Source: Coffea arabica (Eukaryota > Streptophyta > Magnoliopsida > Gentianales > Rubiaceae). Taken from it: 64,000 bases of DNA. Below, piece by piece: positions 36,508 through 48,774 of the stretch. The stretch covers positions 4,652,501-4,716,500 of the forward strand of contig NC_092317.1 in NCBI RefSeq assembly GCF_036785885.1, written 5' to 3'. Position numbers and translations under genes: made by a program. The notes under the pieces were generated by a model. The model did no database searches and was not told the origin of the DNA. It saw nothing but the letters and a program-made list of their open reading frames with translations. Every line of letters begins with the position of its first letter. Within the stretch, counting starts at the first letter, position 1.

Positions 36508-37271
36508 ATGATTTCTTTGTTATAATTGCAAGATTCGGATTATGCTTCATTTCTATTTGATACTGCAAGAAACTAGTGTACGGAAATAATCTAGTGCAGC
36601 TCCTCGTCCGACTTGCCAATTGGGTATTAGATTAGCACTAGAGTTTACTTTCTTTGCCTTCCCAGGTGAGAAGTTACTTCTGACGAAGTTGTTAGTAGCA
36701 AAGCTTTTTATTAATTATTTTTTTCCGAGGATCGGGTAATGTTGAGAAACCCGTTGTGCTCCCCCCTGGTAATGACATCAGTAATCATCCACGATATTCT
36801 TTATAAGTTTTTTTTTTTTTTGATAATATATTCTTTATAAGTTATTGTATATCAAAAGTTTTGATGACTGGAAGTAGTTAAATAAAAATACACACGTCAA
36901 TGTGCCCTACAAAGCTGTGCAGATGTCTCTGCCCAGTCAAATAGTTCACATTAATTCAATAACTGATCTCACAAAATTTACAACCACCAGCTTTTTACAT
37001 CTGGAGCCAGCCAAGCTACCATGAATTATACAGGGGAAATATGCACATCCAGATTCAAAAGAGAGAATTTGGATTCGACTATGTACATTCATTTACACTC
37101 AGTAAGCGCTATCAAAGAAACAAATAATTCAAAAAGGGCATGCACCAAGCTAGGGATGCCATGACGGAAGAAGAAAGAAAATGGAATGGGAACTATGAAA
37201 CAGTACCAGACCGAAAGAATGAGAAGAATTTGATTATGATATACAAAGTAAGGATCTGTTTCCCTCTTTGA
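36508..37271. other. Convergent intergenic region
   Basis: Shared 3' region of SURF1 (+) and the STK11IP-like gene (-). AT-rich, with a short repeat of attctttataagtt (near 36797 and 36831). No gene is seen. Confidence 0.6.
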
Positions 37272-40200
37272 TCATGATATCCAGCGTACACACAGAGGTG
37301 ATGTGGTCAATTCGGCATGAATTGCCCTTAACAGTGCCACGAACTTGAATAAACTTTCTTCAGAGAACCATTTGAACTTCCACGTGAAAGGACCTGAAGA
37401 TGGCTTTCCCTTAGTAAGAGTTGCATGCCCTGCATCCTGTTTATCTAAAGCACATTGTAAAGCCAAGGTCATGCACTCTCTGTCCTTGTTATCAATCACC
37501 TACAAATGATGAAACAACAACAAATTAACATATCTTAGCCCTGTTTAACCATGCATGTCTGTATGTTGCAACAAATTGACTGAATCGCTGCTACTGCAAA
37601 GGAAAAAACATACGTGAAATGTAGGTAAGCAAAACCTAGAACTGACTTCAATCCCTTTCCATTTGTTCTATTAAATGGAGTGACTGACGCTGCTTGCTTT
37701 TCGTTGTGCTATAGGATACGTAAAACTTCAAAAAAAAAAAAAAAAAAAAACTCGGCCATTCCAGGCTTATTCAGATTTTCTATCCATCTTCCACAAACTA
37801 AATGTATGTCCTCAATTGAACAACTTGATCAACAACACTAACTGGACACTGAAAATCATTTAACAAGTTCCCACCAAACAAGCATGGCCTAAACCACCTC
37901 TATGTAGAATTTATATGTTTGGGCTTGTTATAGTGTCTATACCTGAAATTTAAAGTGAACTACTAGAACACAATGGTTCATAAGATGCTGCATATATTAT
38001 GAGAAAAAAAAAAGTTAATGATAGACATCCTAGATAAAGTGGCAGATCACCATAGGCAAGATGATAAATTTAACAGAATTTGTTAATCACACTGCTAATC
38101 ATACTTGGAAGGTAAGCAAAGATACAGATGAATGACCATAAGAAGACTTTTTTCAGTAAACAAAAAGATTTACCATCTCAGATATGTTGATGATAGAACA
38201 AGAAGCATCCAGAATGAAATAGGATGAGGAAGATTTTCCCTCTGGGAGGGTGCCAAACTGTTTCAGATCTTCAATACACACAAGTAGCTGCCACTTGAGC
38301 ACAAATAGAGATCTTGAAAGCCAGAGGCCCTCTGTAATTTTCAAAGAATACAGAAATTATCATTCTTAAAAAAAAAAATGCAGTAACCTTACTTGCCCAT
38401 AGCAAATGTTGAATGGTAGTTTTATCTAGATTGTAGCCAAGTCCAATCCACTTAAAGGAAGGAATTAGGGGAGGGAATTCATTACACATAGAGTCTCCAG
38501 TGAAACATTCACCAGGCTGCGGTGGAACAAAGGAATCCACAACAGTAGGTAAAAACAGCCAATTTTCAGTGAATGGTTTTGGCAATTTTCAATTGCTTAA
38601 TAGAAGTTTAATTTTTTGCAGTATCTTCTGTATCACTTCAATAATTCAAAAAAATTTTCAATAGAAAGTTTCAATAAACAAGAAAACAAATCACTGATAT
38701 GATAATCTCATAGCCATTGTTTTACTCAAATAGAAAAATGAATATAAACAAGAACTGTAGCACATACCTTCTAAATTGCTGCTCCAAAACATCACCATTG
38801 AGTACTGAAATATGCTCATGGTTGCACTTCCATATATATGCCTCTTGAAGATATTAACTTGAACCTGCTCCAAACTGCCATTTAAGTTCTAAATTCAGCA
38901 CCAGAGTAAAGATATTATAACTGCACAGATAAACAGAATCTTCAAATTTATTTAACATAACAATTAGCCTCAGCTTTTAGGCAAGGATTCAGAAATCACC
39001 TCGTGAGCGGGCAGTTATCCTGCAATACAGATGAATCAAAGGAATCCAATAGAGCTAGCAATTTTCTGGATTTCTCTACACTCATGGTAATGAACAAATA
39101 TGATTTGTCTTTGCAGCATACCCTATAAACACAAGTAAATGTCGCAACCTTTAGAAAAGTTCAAAAAGCTTGCATGCAAGAGGTTACAGTTGAACTCACC
39201 AACCTTACAACCTGAAGTCCCAAACCAACAAAAACCTCTCTCACATCTCCAATTTCATGACAACCAATAAGCTTTAAACAGGTTACTGGAAAGTCAAAAG
39301 ATTAAGCTACATGTTAAGTATTTCAGTATCATTGATGCATCATATTATCAAAAGGATACAAATGTAAACCTAATGCAAACAGTTCATACCACAACAAAGC
39401 TAACCTGACCCATCTGATTCACCACCGAGTAGTACATAAAATTTGTTCACGCCACTCAGTATGGCTACTTCACTGCATTAGGAAAACATGTAACTTAAAC
39501 AAGATCAAAAGAAGCCTCAAATACTAGATAATGTTGCTCTTTAGCATTACATCAAACACTTTCTGAAAAAGTGATAAAAGTACAGTCAATTTCCAGAACA
39601 TGTTTAAAGGTAGGTAGAACTAATAAGAAACATGAAATTGGAATGAGTACATCCCACAAGAAGTAGAGCCAACAGACAAAAAGACACACATACAACCACT
39701 GAAGCAATAAATGAGTTTGCATGTATATATACGACATCCAAGAAAGGTCATCAAGATGTCAAAATTAGAAAATAGTGTGGCACAATCAGAAAGTGTGCTA
39801 GAGGACTACAATTTAACAAAAAAAAAGATATTCGATGTTTACATTTCAGATCTCATATTTGGAGTTTCCAGGGTTACAATATTATTGCTTCTAGCTTAAA
39901 TTTAATTATCAAAATGAAAACGAAGGAGAAAGAAAAATGAAAAAAAAAAGGAGAGAAACAGCACCCCCCCCCCCAAACAAAAAAAATGTAATTAAACTTT
40001 TCTTTTTTTTTGGGGGGGGGGGGCAGGGGGGGGGGGGGCGGGGGTGTTAGAAACAAAGAATTACTCTGATTAAAACTTAGCAAGAACTCTGATTATGTCA
40101 CACTTTAAGCTTAACCAGGACCTATCAATTGGTAAAATACAATTATCAGTTTAGTAAAATCAATATAAGCACTGCATTTGAAAGAAGCAGTTAATACATC

Positions 40201-43200
40201 TTCACAATAGAAGAGTGTAGATTCTGTGGAAAAGCAAGCTAATTATCTGTGTCCCATGATTAAGTATCAACGTTCAAGGGTCACATGACAAAAGCAGAGG
40301 AAAAGTTGAATAAAATGCTTCACTCACCACCAAAATTTAGCATTTCCAGACAAAGAGCACTACAGAGACAATATCAGGCATAAGAACAGAAGCATCATAC
40401 AACTGTAAACTTTTCTAAGATGAAATTCGATGTAGAGAAGAAATTAAATTACCTTTCCACCAACTCAGATTTCTCCTGAAGCAAGCATCTGCAACGTACA
40501 AATTGTCTACAAGATTCAGGAGCTCCAAAATTCGCATTATTTGAGTTCAAAATGGTCATAATCATATCATCTGACTCCATAGATAAGGATTCTTTCCCAG
40601 ATATATATCTATGATGTTCATGTCTTGTTTCAACTTTATAAATGTCCAAATCTCCATTTGACTTGTGAACTGGCCCTGGTTCTATATCAACATTATCCTC
40701 CTCTGCTAATGAAACGACTCTTCTTTTCGATTTCTTTTTTCGCAACTTCTCCTCCTGCCAATCAGCCTCATTCTCAACACCAGGAATCCCTCTAGTACCT
40801 ATATCTAATTCATGCAAACCATTTTGCTCTGATGCAGAAGCTCGGTTCTCTCCCTCATGGTGCACATCATCCGAGCAAAGTGCAGTTGAGCAATCATCCA
40901 AACCCGTTCCTGAGAAATTACCAATCAGTGATCGATCAACCTGAGGTATCCAGGAACCAAATTCAGCAGAATCCTCCTCGCTACTAGTATCACTATCAGT
41001 GGACGCAACTGAAAGGGACTCAGCAGATAACTGTAGAAATTCTTCTTCCAAGTTCTGACGTCGATGCAAAATATCCTGTTGGTAGTGAGGAGGTGAACCC
41101 GGTGCAATTGAAGATGAATTGGATTCAACCATATTATCAATTGCAGACATGCTGCCTTGATTTTTTAAAGATTTTGGATGCTCCTTATCCATGGGAAAAC
41201 TTCTGATAACAGGAACAGAATCCCCACCAGATTGTCCTGTGAAAACTGTTGAAGCTACTTCACCAATTTGATCAAGTGAGCTTTGGGTATTCCAACCCAA
41301 AGATGCATCAGCAAAGGAGTTATTGGATTCCAATATATTTGTACTACTATCATCTCCAGAAGCTTGAAAAGAGTCAGATACATATCTTGAGCTCTCACCA
41401 GGATATCTATGTCTAGTATTGCCTTTCACATACACTTCTTCATTGACACCGTTATTAGTCCCTGTGCATTTTCTATCATCAAAACTTTGAGTAACAGGAG
41501 ACATCCATTCTTTGAATTCCTGAAACCATAGAGCAGACCGTTCTTTTTTCATAATTTCAATCCTGTTCATCAGATCAGCTATTTCTTCCTCATCCGAATT
41601 GGCATCCTCCTTTTTGCTTTGATTTTCACTATCACCCAAAGCTGAATCTTGGTCAGAGCACACACATGTGCTCTGATCTTCACTCTCAATGCTAGCAAGA
41701 CGAGATGTCCTCTTCTGCAACACATATCTCTTGCATAAATTGGCATGCAAACAAAAGATGTCAAACTAGGAAGGCACTGAAAAATGAACTGACTACATGG
41801 ATACAAGGATAAATGACAGCCTAAAGAAAAGAGATTACCTACCCTTTTTGTGTTTATAGTTCCATCCAATTCACCGTCATCTTTTGCTGGTGAGTAAAAT
41901 CCAAAGCTAGCAGGTTGCTTCTGTCTACCAGCAACAATAATTTGCCGTTTCCAATACTCTCTTGTGGAGATTTTCTTTTCATCCAGTTTCAGCTGAGCCA
42001 TGAGAAAATTCATAATCACATATAATTTATGTAGGCAACTAAAAGAACAAATTGCCACAAAAGAGAGACTCTAAATATGGTCGAACTTACACTATTAGGG
42101 AAAGGAAAATAGCTGAAAACTTGAGGTCGATACCATCTTGCAAAACAGAGAGGATTCCCTTCCAACAACAAGCTTTGAAGCGATGGAAGGCCAGACAGAA
42201 TCTCTATCTCTGAGAAATTGGAAATCATGTTGTAGGAGACATCAAGACCCTCAAGTGACTTCAAGTTCTGGATTCCACGCAAAGTAGTAAGAGCATTGTT
42301 CCTCAAGACAAGCTTAACAATTTGACACAACACCTGCAAAACTGATGAACTTAGTGGGCAGATCCTGAACAAATTCTCAAATAACTATATAGGGGATCAA
42401 GATACTGATGCAATCTTCTATCAGTCAGATTGTTCTTTCATCTTTTCCACAACTATACTACCTAGTTATGCTATCAAGAAAAAACAACTAACAGAATTAT
42501 TCTGGACTAATTTGATGCCATCATAAATGTAATAACAGGGTATTTTACATCTCACTTTTCCTCCTTTTTGGTAGAAAGATCTCAATTTCACACCTTCCCT
42601 TGACTAGAAACAGATACTTTATTTATAAAAAAACACATTTTCATATGCTTCAATTGAACCATATAGGTATTTTGATGCAGCTAAAAGCTTTGCAAAACAA
42701 CTTAGATCAATATGGAGCATTGAGTGTAGACTTCTATAGAATCATTCAATTGCGGAAGTCCACACATCTCCAGTTTAAAAGGAAAAAACTTCAAGATTGG
42801 GTGTTCAAGTAGATTAGTGGCACATAAATCTCTTAGACTTCGTAATTGATCTTAGCTAATTCTCTTCTGCATGCAAACCATCGACTACAATGGACACCAC
42901 CTTACAGGACTGAATGGTATTGACAAATACAACATAGTACCCTTCAGAAAAACAGGAGCACACTAACTCTTTTGAGACACATCATAGAGATTAATGCTAA
43001 AGAAGCATCAGCTTTCTAAATATATCGCTCTGTATGCTCACATATCAGGCAAATGAGCATCTGGAATTAGAATTGTTATGACCTCTATCCAAAATGACCC
43101 CCTTCTTCCCCAAAATAGATACTTTCATAGAACTAAACTCCTAATAAAGTTTAAATTCACCACTGTGTTTAGCTGCTCATTACTCTCATATAGCTATCGC

Positions 43201-46015
43201 ATACAGGAGTGAACGCCCAGAAGCTCTTCTTTCTCTACCCCGTTCCTTGTTGAGCTATAGATTATCCAACTCAAGTAAAGTTAACCCCTCACATATACCA
43301 TCGCTAATGTAAAGCTTATTAGTATGTCCATAAAAGTTTTTGTGAACAAGTACATTGAAATCAAAGTTGGCATTCTGATCCACTAGGTCTCAAAGAAGGG
43401 CAACATACAGTGATTGGCAAATGTAGCTACAGTAAATTTAAAAGACGCATACCACCTAAAACAGGAATTATGCAGCACATCTTCATCAACCCCCCTCCCC
43501 TCCCCGCTGCTCGAAAAGGAAAGGAAGCAAGCAGAAGAAGACTAGAGGAAGAAACAACAATCAACTTCAACTGAATTTACCTCACTAAATGACGCAATAC
43601 TTCTCAGATGATTGAAACCAAGGTCCAGATGCTTTAATTTAGTGCACTTCCGTAGATTGTCCACCTTGGAAAATTTATTTCTACTTAAATCAAGGGTGTC
43701 AATAGCAGGAAGAAGCTGCAAAGACTCATCCATGAGAAGTAAGCCATTACAAGCACACGAAACAAATGACAAGCGGTTCCACTGTGGAGAATTCTTAATT
43801 TCTGCAATTCTACTAGCAAATACGTGGCGTAATGCATCCTGAACCAATTGCAAAGAAGGAGAAAATTTTCAATTTTACAGAAATCAACAAGAAACAGAGA
43901 AAGTTATGCACAAATAGGAAGAACCAGAAGATGAACCTCTTTCTAAAACTCAAGAACAGAAAAAAGATTAAAGTAAAAACATAACATCACATACAGGAAC
44001 TGTATAACCATATAAAATAGATGCTGCTAAGGAAATATTTTGAATTTCTTGCCTTCTTTATCAAACTTCTGAATAATTTCAGATTATTTCAAAATTTTAC
44101 AAGTCTTGCACTATATGCACTACCTTTGCCCCACAATTGGCATAGAGGTTTCTTTGCCCTCTTTATTTTTCTTCTCTTACCTTTTTTTTTTTATTTGCTT
44201 CCTTTATTTCCTTTTTGTTTTGACTCTCCTAAGCGATGCCCAAATCACTTCAAAGCTACGGAATCCCAATCTCCAAGCTTCCATCTTGAACCTGTCAATT
44301 TTTCGACAGAGACAATTCCCAACATGCAAAGACCAAAACTTCCAATTTCTTACACAATAATTGTCTATTAACTCTCTCCTTTAAGAGTTAATCTGCAAAA
44401 CGCTAGAATTACATCTTTCACTTCTGGCTCTAGATAACTAATCTAATTTTTTACCCACTCGTAAATTTGGGGAAAAAATGTTTTGATGGATTTAAGATAA
44501 AAGTAACCATTGTAGCTCCAAACAATTTGCGAACTTTGTCACTATGTACATGGTTGGTGACCAGCAGTTCAAGACAGCATAAAACATGCTTGTTAGTTTT
44601 AAGTGTAAAAAAAATCAAGACATGTTTCCAGATACATACTAATACTACAATCCATCTAGGAAATGCTGCTCAGCTCAGCTTCGCTTCTAATTTTTTCGAA
44701 AATTGAGGCAAATGTAGACCTCGCACCCAACAATAGTTAAGTGGGGTCTTTGTGCATAAAAACTCTTCCCTTGCTCTTTCTCTTCTGACCAATGTGTCCT
44801 TTTTAATATCAAATCGATGCATTCAGTTGCAACATCCAAGCTGAAGATAGCTAATAAGTATCACCTGCTTACCATGCAGCTTAATGATCAGGAAAGATGA
44901 CTGACTGTACTGTTAGACAGTGCTCACCATTTTTGAAAGAACCAGCGAAGGATGATTTGTAGTCTAAAATGTATCTATTCAAGTAGCTCAACTATGTTTA
45001 TATTGCAAAAATTATAGCTTCTGATTAGGCCATACATGAGCATCAGAGACATGTACAGAGCCTCATCTTTAGCACTGCTTAATGCATAACTACCATAATC
45101 ATGTGCATAATACCGCAAATGATCACGCCAAAAACTGTTCGCATATCATGTAAAACTGAGATATTTTTCAAACTCCAATTCATTTGGTTGATTGAGATAA
45201 TTTCCCACTGAAATCAATGATGGTTTCGATATTCTGCTCCTAAATTTTATATCTCCAACTTTCCAATTTTTTAGGCGCAGTAAAGTAAAAACTTTTCACA
45301 AGAGCTGGTTCCGGACTAGTAAACGCATATAAGCTCACAAATGGAAAAGGGGAGAAAAAAAAAAAAGAACTAGAAGCATCAAGAAATTTTCCACAAACGA
45401 CATTCACTCCAGTTTATGAGTTAAATAGAATTCTAAACTGTCATTTCCTAAAGAAACCAACAGTACAGTAAAGCACATTCTAGATAAAAGAAAAAATATC
45501 CATTTGATAAAAAAAAAAAAAAAGAATCTCAACTGAAAGATCAAACTTTGGGTTAAGCGAAGGAAATTCCATACAGTTGAATTGTGGCAGATTAATTTCT
45601 CCAAAGTATGCCTCAATTCTAACAACCCTCTTGCCGCGGACGTAGACAAATCACACCCACGAAGCTCCAGAACCTTCAATCTCCCAAACGGCAACAACGA
45701 CAAAGGAGTAGGGTCCCTACCAGGAGGGGGAAGCACAGAAACCACCTTAAGCGACGGAAGAAGGCGGAGGATCCGGCGAAGCTGCTCGAGAGCGCGGTGG
45801 TCACCAAGGTCGGAAATGTAAGCTCGGAGATAGTCCACCGGAGCTCCGGAAAGCAAGCTCTCCAGCTCCGATAGCGCCTCAAGCCTCGATTGCACATACC
45901 GCAAACCAACCGGGTTCAATTTCAAAACCAAACTTCCTTCGATCAATGGCTCAGCGTTATTCTCCACGTATCGAACCAAGGATTCCAAGTATCTATCTCC
46001 AGTTACAATTGCCAT
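37272..46015 (-). CDS. Leucine-rich-repeat protein, plant STK11-interacting-protein-like
   Basis: Eleven exons, read from high to low: 45575-46015, 43581-43838, 42091-42333, 41843-41992, 40453-41714, 39405-39472, 39204-39285, 39000-39122, 38768-38874, 38174-38331, 37272-37499. They total 3120 bases, 1039 residues. The N-terminus MAIVTGDRYLESLVRYVENN and GAPVDYLRAYISDLGDHRAL are typical of this plant family, annotated elsewhere as STK11-interacting or dynein-light-chain-like protein. Leucine-rich repeats follow (IDTLDLSRNKFSKVDNL; LKHLDLGFNHLRSIASF; KLVLRNNALTTLRGI; LEGLDVSYNMISNF; LQSLLLEGNPLC). A long acidic Ser-rich region with a basic patch (RKKKSKRR) fills the 1.26-kb exon. The C-terminal part (SRSLFVLKWQLLVCIEDL; SEESLFKFVALLRAIHAELT) resembles a PH-like module. 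Its function in plants is not established. The model skips a tempting 32-base exon at 40328-40359, which would break frame. Confidence 0.9.
39964..40043. repeat. C-run and G-runs forming an inverted repeat in an intron
   Basis: Eleven C at 39964-39974, then A-rich DNA, then T-rich DNA leading into 12 G, and two further G-runs to 40043. The CCCC...AAA and TTT...GGGG arms can pair, and the G-runs could form a quadruplex. Such runs are prone to assembly error. Confidence 0.8.
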
Positions 46016-46465
46016 CTTTTTCTTGAAAATAAATCTACAAAAAACAATAACAAACCAGATTTTCTAAATAAGCTAGGCTTTGCAGAGAAGAAAGTTGAAA
46101 GGGGGCTTGGGAGGAATGGAGATGGAAGGAGACGAAATGGCCATTCTTGGATTGTCTGTGTGGTTAGTGTGTGTTGTGCGTGTTGTTTGGGGGGAGAAGT
46201 TTGTTTAATTATTGACGAATACAGGGACTAATGATTTGCTTAGCAACACCTGGAAATTAGAGGAGGGCCCACATGATAATGACGATGGCCTCTTCCCAGG
46301 TAGATTTGGTAACAGTAATCCAAGTTTAGGTGCAGTTGGATCTATATATTTTACTCGCTTCGTTGGGCTGCATCTTAATTTTGGTCCATGGCGCCACGTC
46401 GTAGGAGTCATATTCAAAGGACTTTGGACTTGGAATTTAAATTCAGGACTTAGGACTTAGGACTT
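46016..46465. promoter_or_regulatory. Upstream region of the STK11IP-like gene
   Basis: Promoter-side DNA of the minus-strand gene beginning at 46015. No clear TATA box was found. A short ggacttag tandem (three units) lies at about 46446-46468, just at the SINE insertion point. Confidence 0.4.
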
Positions 46466-46479
46466 AGTTAATTATATAG

Positions 46480-46644
46480 GTTTTTTTTTTTTGTCATTAC
46501 AGGAGTATTTCTTTCGGATTAATCTTTCTGCGCCTGTGCGCCCACTCCTTAAGATACACAAGATGATAAAAGGGATCGAACCGCGACCACACGATGCCAG
46601 GATCTAACGAGGCTATCCTAGCACCAGCCGAGCCGACCGGGGAC
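46480..46644 (-). mobile_element. tRNA-derived SINE
   Basis: On the minus strand this ~165-bp element has an A-box-like segment (ggctcggctggtgcta), a perfect B-box GGTTCGATCCC (complement near 46576-46586), and a 3' A-run. It is flanked by a 14-bp direct repeat, agttaattatatag, at 46466-46479 and 46645-46658. Pol III boxes, poly-A tail and target duplication together identify a short retroposon; it was moved by LINE enzymes and codes for nothing. Confidence 0.88.
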
Positions 46645-46799
46645 AGTTAATTATATAGTTAGCTCGCATGAATTTTAGGCTATTGTCGAAGAATACCATA
46701 ATCAGTGAGAAAATTGATGAACCTCGAAATTCAAAATTGTCCATATTCCAATGATGTCAGATGTGTCAACCGTAGAGTCATTCTCATGTGTTTTGATTT

Positions 46800-47508
46800 G
46801 AGATAATAACAAAAAGTTCCCTCAAGTTTTGATGTGTTTTGCAGTTTACCCTCTAAGTAAATATTTAGTAAATCAAAAGGATAATGGCATTCCGAAAAAG
46901 ATAATGAACAGACATAAATACACACAAGTTCAGGTTGAACATAATACATATTTCTCTTTCTTTTGTGCAAAGTTTCGGATCTATCCATTTGAAATAATTG
47001 TATACATGACAATTCTAGATAAACTATTTTCGTATTTCAAATTATTTTTATACAAAGCACCAAAAAGATAATTAGACTAATGTAAAAATCAAACCTTATA
47101 ATTTGAATATTCAAGAAATATCCGTTCAAGATTTTCTAGTGTTTAAAATCTTCACAAGAGTGCTATTTTATCACATTTTACAGGTTTCTTGGATTCGTTC
47201 TTCTATATGGTATGATGAACAATATCTAGAAGACGAGTGAGGAAATGAATTTGAAGAAATTTAGGACATTTTTATTTTATAAGATGATGAACAACATAAT
47301 AAAAAACTTTTGGGGTCACTTCTTTACCGAACATGGAGAGTACCACTTTTGTCAGAAAATTTTAATGGGGACTATTTTTGTCAATTGAAATATTTTAATG
47401 ACCCATTTACTAAGGTGGACTCACAAAAGGGATGAAGTGAGAAAAATGAAATGTTAGAGGCTAAACTGCAAACACATCAAATTCTAGGGGACTTCTTGTG
47501 ATTAATCT
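46800..47508. mobile_element. MITE with long inverted ends and 9-bp target duplication (Mutator-like)
   Basis: The left arm (agataataacaaaaagt, then tccctcaagttttgatgtg and ttttgcagttta) is the inverted counterpart of the right arm (taaactgcaaacacatcaa, then attctaggggacttcttgtg). ttttgattt is found on both sides, 46791-46799 and 47509-47517. A 9-bp duplication and long arms fit a non-autonomous Mutator-like element. No coding capacity. Confidence 0.8.
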
Positions 47509-47633
47509 TTTTGATTTATTTGTTATGTAGTACACGTGACAATGCCAATAAAGTTCAGAGGAACGACAAGAAAGGAGAGACAAACAATTATGAAGGAAGT
47601 TTCCCGGATTGGAAATGCATATCAAACTAATAA

Positions 47634-48352
47634 GGAAAAATGACATATTTCATCCCTTACATTTCACAAAAATATTCTTTTCATCCCTCACTTTTAAAAC
47701 GAAGCAATTTGGTCCCTAACATTTAAAAATTAAACCTATTACATCCCTGAACCTAATTGTCAATCTGAATTAAACCATCCAATAACCCAGTAATAAATTT
47801 CGAAGATAGAATTGATAGATCATTCTATCAACTCCATCATATTCACATGACATTTATTGAACCAAAAAAAATAAAAAGTATAACATAAAAGGTCATTTTT
47901 TGTCTTGGAATAATAGGATTTTTTTTTTGGGTAAATCTTTTCATGTACCGTTAGTATATACGCTTGCAAGTCTACATGTATATCATAAATACAAAATTTG
48001 GTGTTTAAATTTAAATTGAAATGATATGGCAGGTAGATAAACCCATCAGTATATACAATGACAATGTAGGAAAGATTAATTCTTCTTTTTTATGTTATAA
48101 TTTTTTATTTTTGATTTTTGATTTCATTAAATTTCACGTGAATATCAAATTAAGTTAGTCAAGTGATCTACCAATTATACCCACAAAATTTGTAATTAAA
48201 TTGATAGATGGTTTGATTCATATTGAAAATTGGGTTCAGGGATGTAATAACTTCAGTTTTTAAATGTCAATGATGAAATTGCTTCGTTTTAAAAGTGAGG
48301 GACGAAAAGAATAATTTTGTGAAATGTGAGGGATGAAACCGATCATTTTCCC
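47634..48352. mobile_element. MITE with ~120-bp inverted ends and 9-bp target duplication (Mutator-like)
   Basis: The left arm ggaaaaatgacatatttcat continues through cccttacatttcac, aaacgaagcaatttggtccc and acatccctgaacc. All are mirrored in inverse at the right end (gggttcagggatgtaat ... gaaatgtgagggatgaaa ... cattttccc). aactaataa flanks it at 47625-47633 and 48353-48361. It sits 125 bp from the previous element of similar build. Non-coding. Confidence 0.85.
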
Positions 48353-48361
48353 AACTAATAA

Positions 48362-48774
48362 TATGGGATTTTTCCTTTAATGGAATCTAAGAATTGTAAA
48401 TAGCAGCAGATTCCATTGAAGGGGCTAAAAATTACTTCCAGGACTTCTTATCTTTTTGAGGAATCTTTTGTCACTTGGCCTGGGCCAACTGGCCAAGTCG
48501 AACGAAATTAAGAAGCCAACTTGGCATGCCTTTTTCAAGTCCTACAAACAATTGTAGTAGTTTCAAGGCGTCTTTCCAGATCAACTTCATTTTGCCACCA
48601 AGACAGCGTTACAATTTACGATCAACTTGCATAATTATATCTCAAACAAGAAAATGATCCATATCTGTCTTCCCTTATTGGTCACTACATTTGATTATGT
48701 ATCTCAATTGTACAAGAACACTTCTTATACAGGTGTATATGTACTTGAATCCTGAACAGATATAATAAAAACAT
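48362..48774. other. 3' region of the DUF3007 gene
   Basis: AT-rich spacer and probable 3' untranslated region of the minus-strand gene that ends at 48775. No other feature is seen. Confidence 0.5.

Noticed and set aside
38271-38585. Minus-strand open frame of 104 codons
   Set aside because: Most of it lies in an intron, and its frame differs from the conserved exon at 38174-38331; no recognisable domain.
40328-40359. A 32-base candidate exon of the STK11IP-like gene with good AG and GT borders
   Set aside because: Including it makes the summed coding length not divisible by three. Joining 40453 directly to 39472 keeps phase and gives the expected ES-EVAILSG run.
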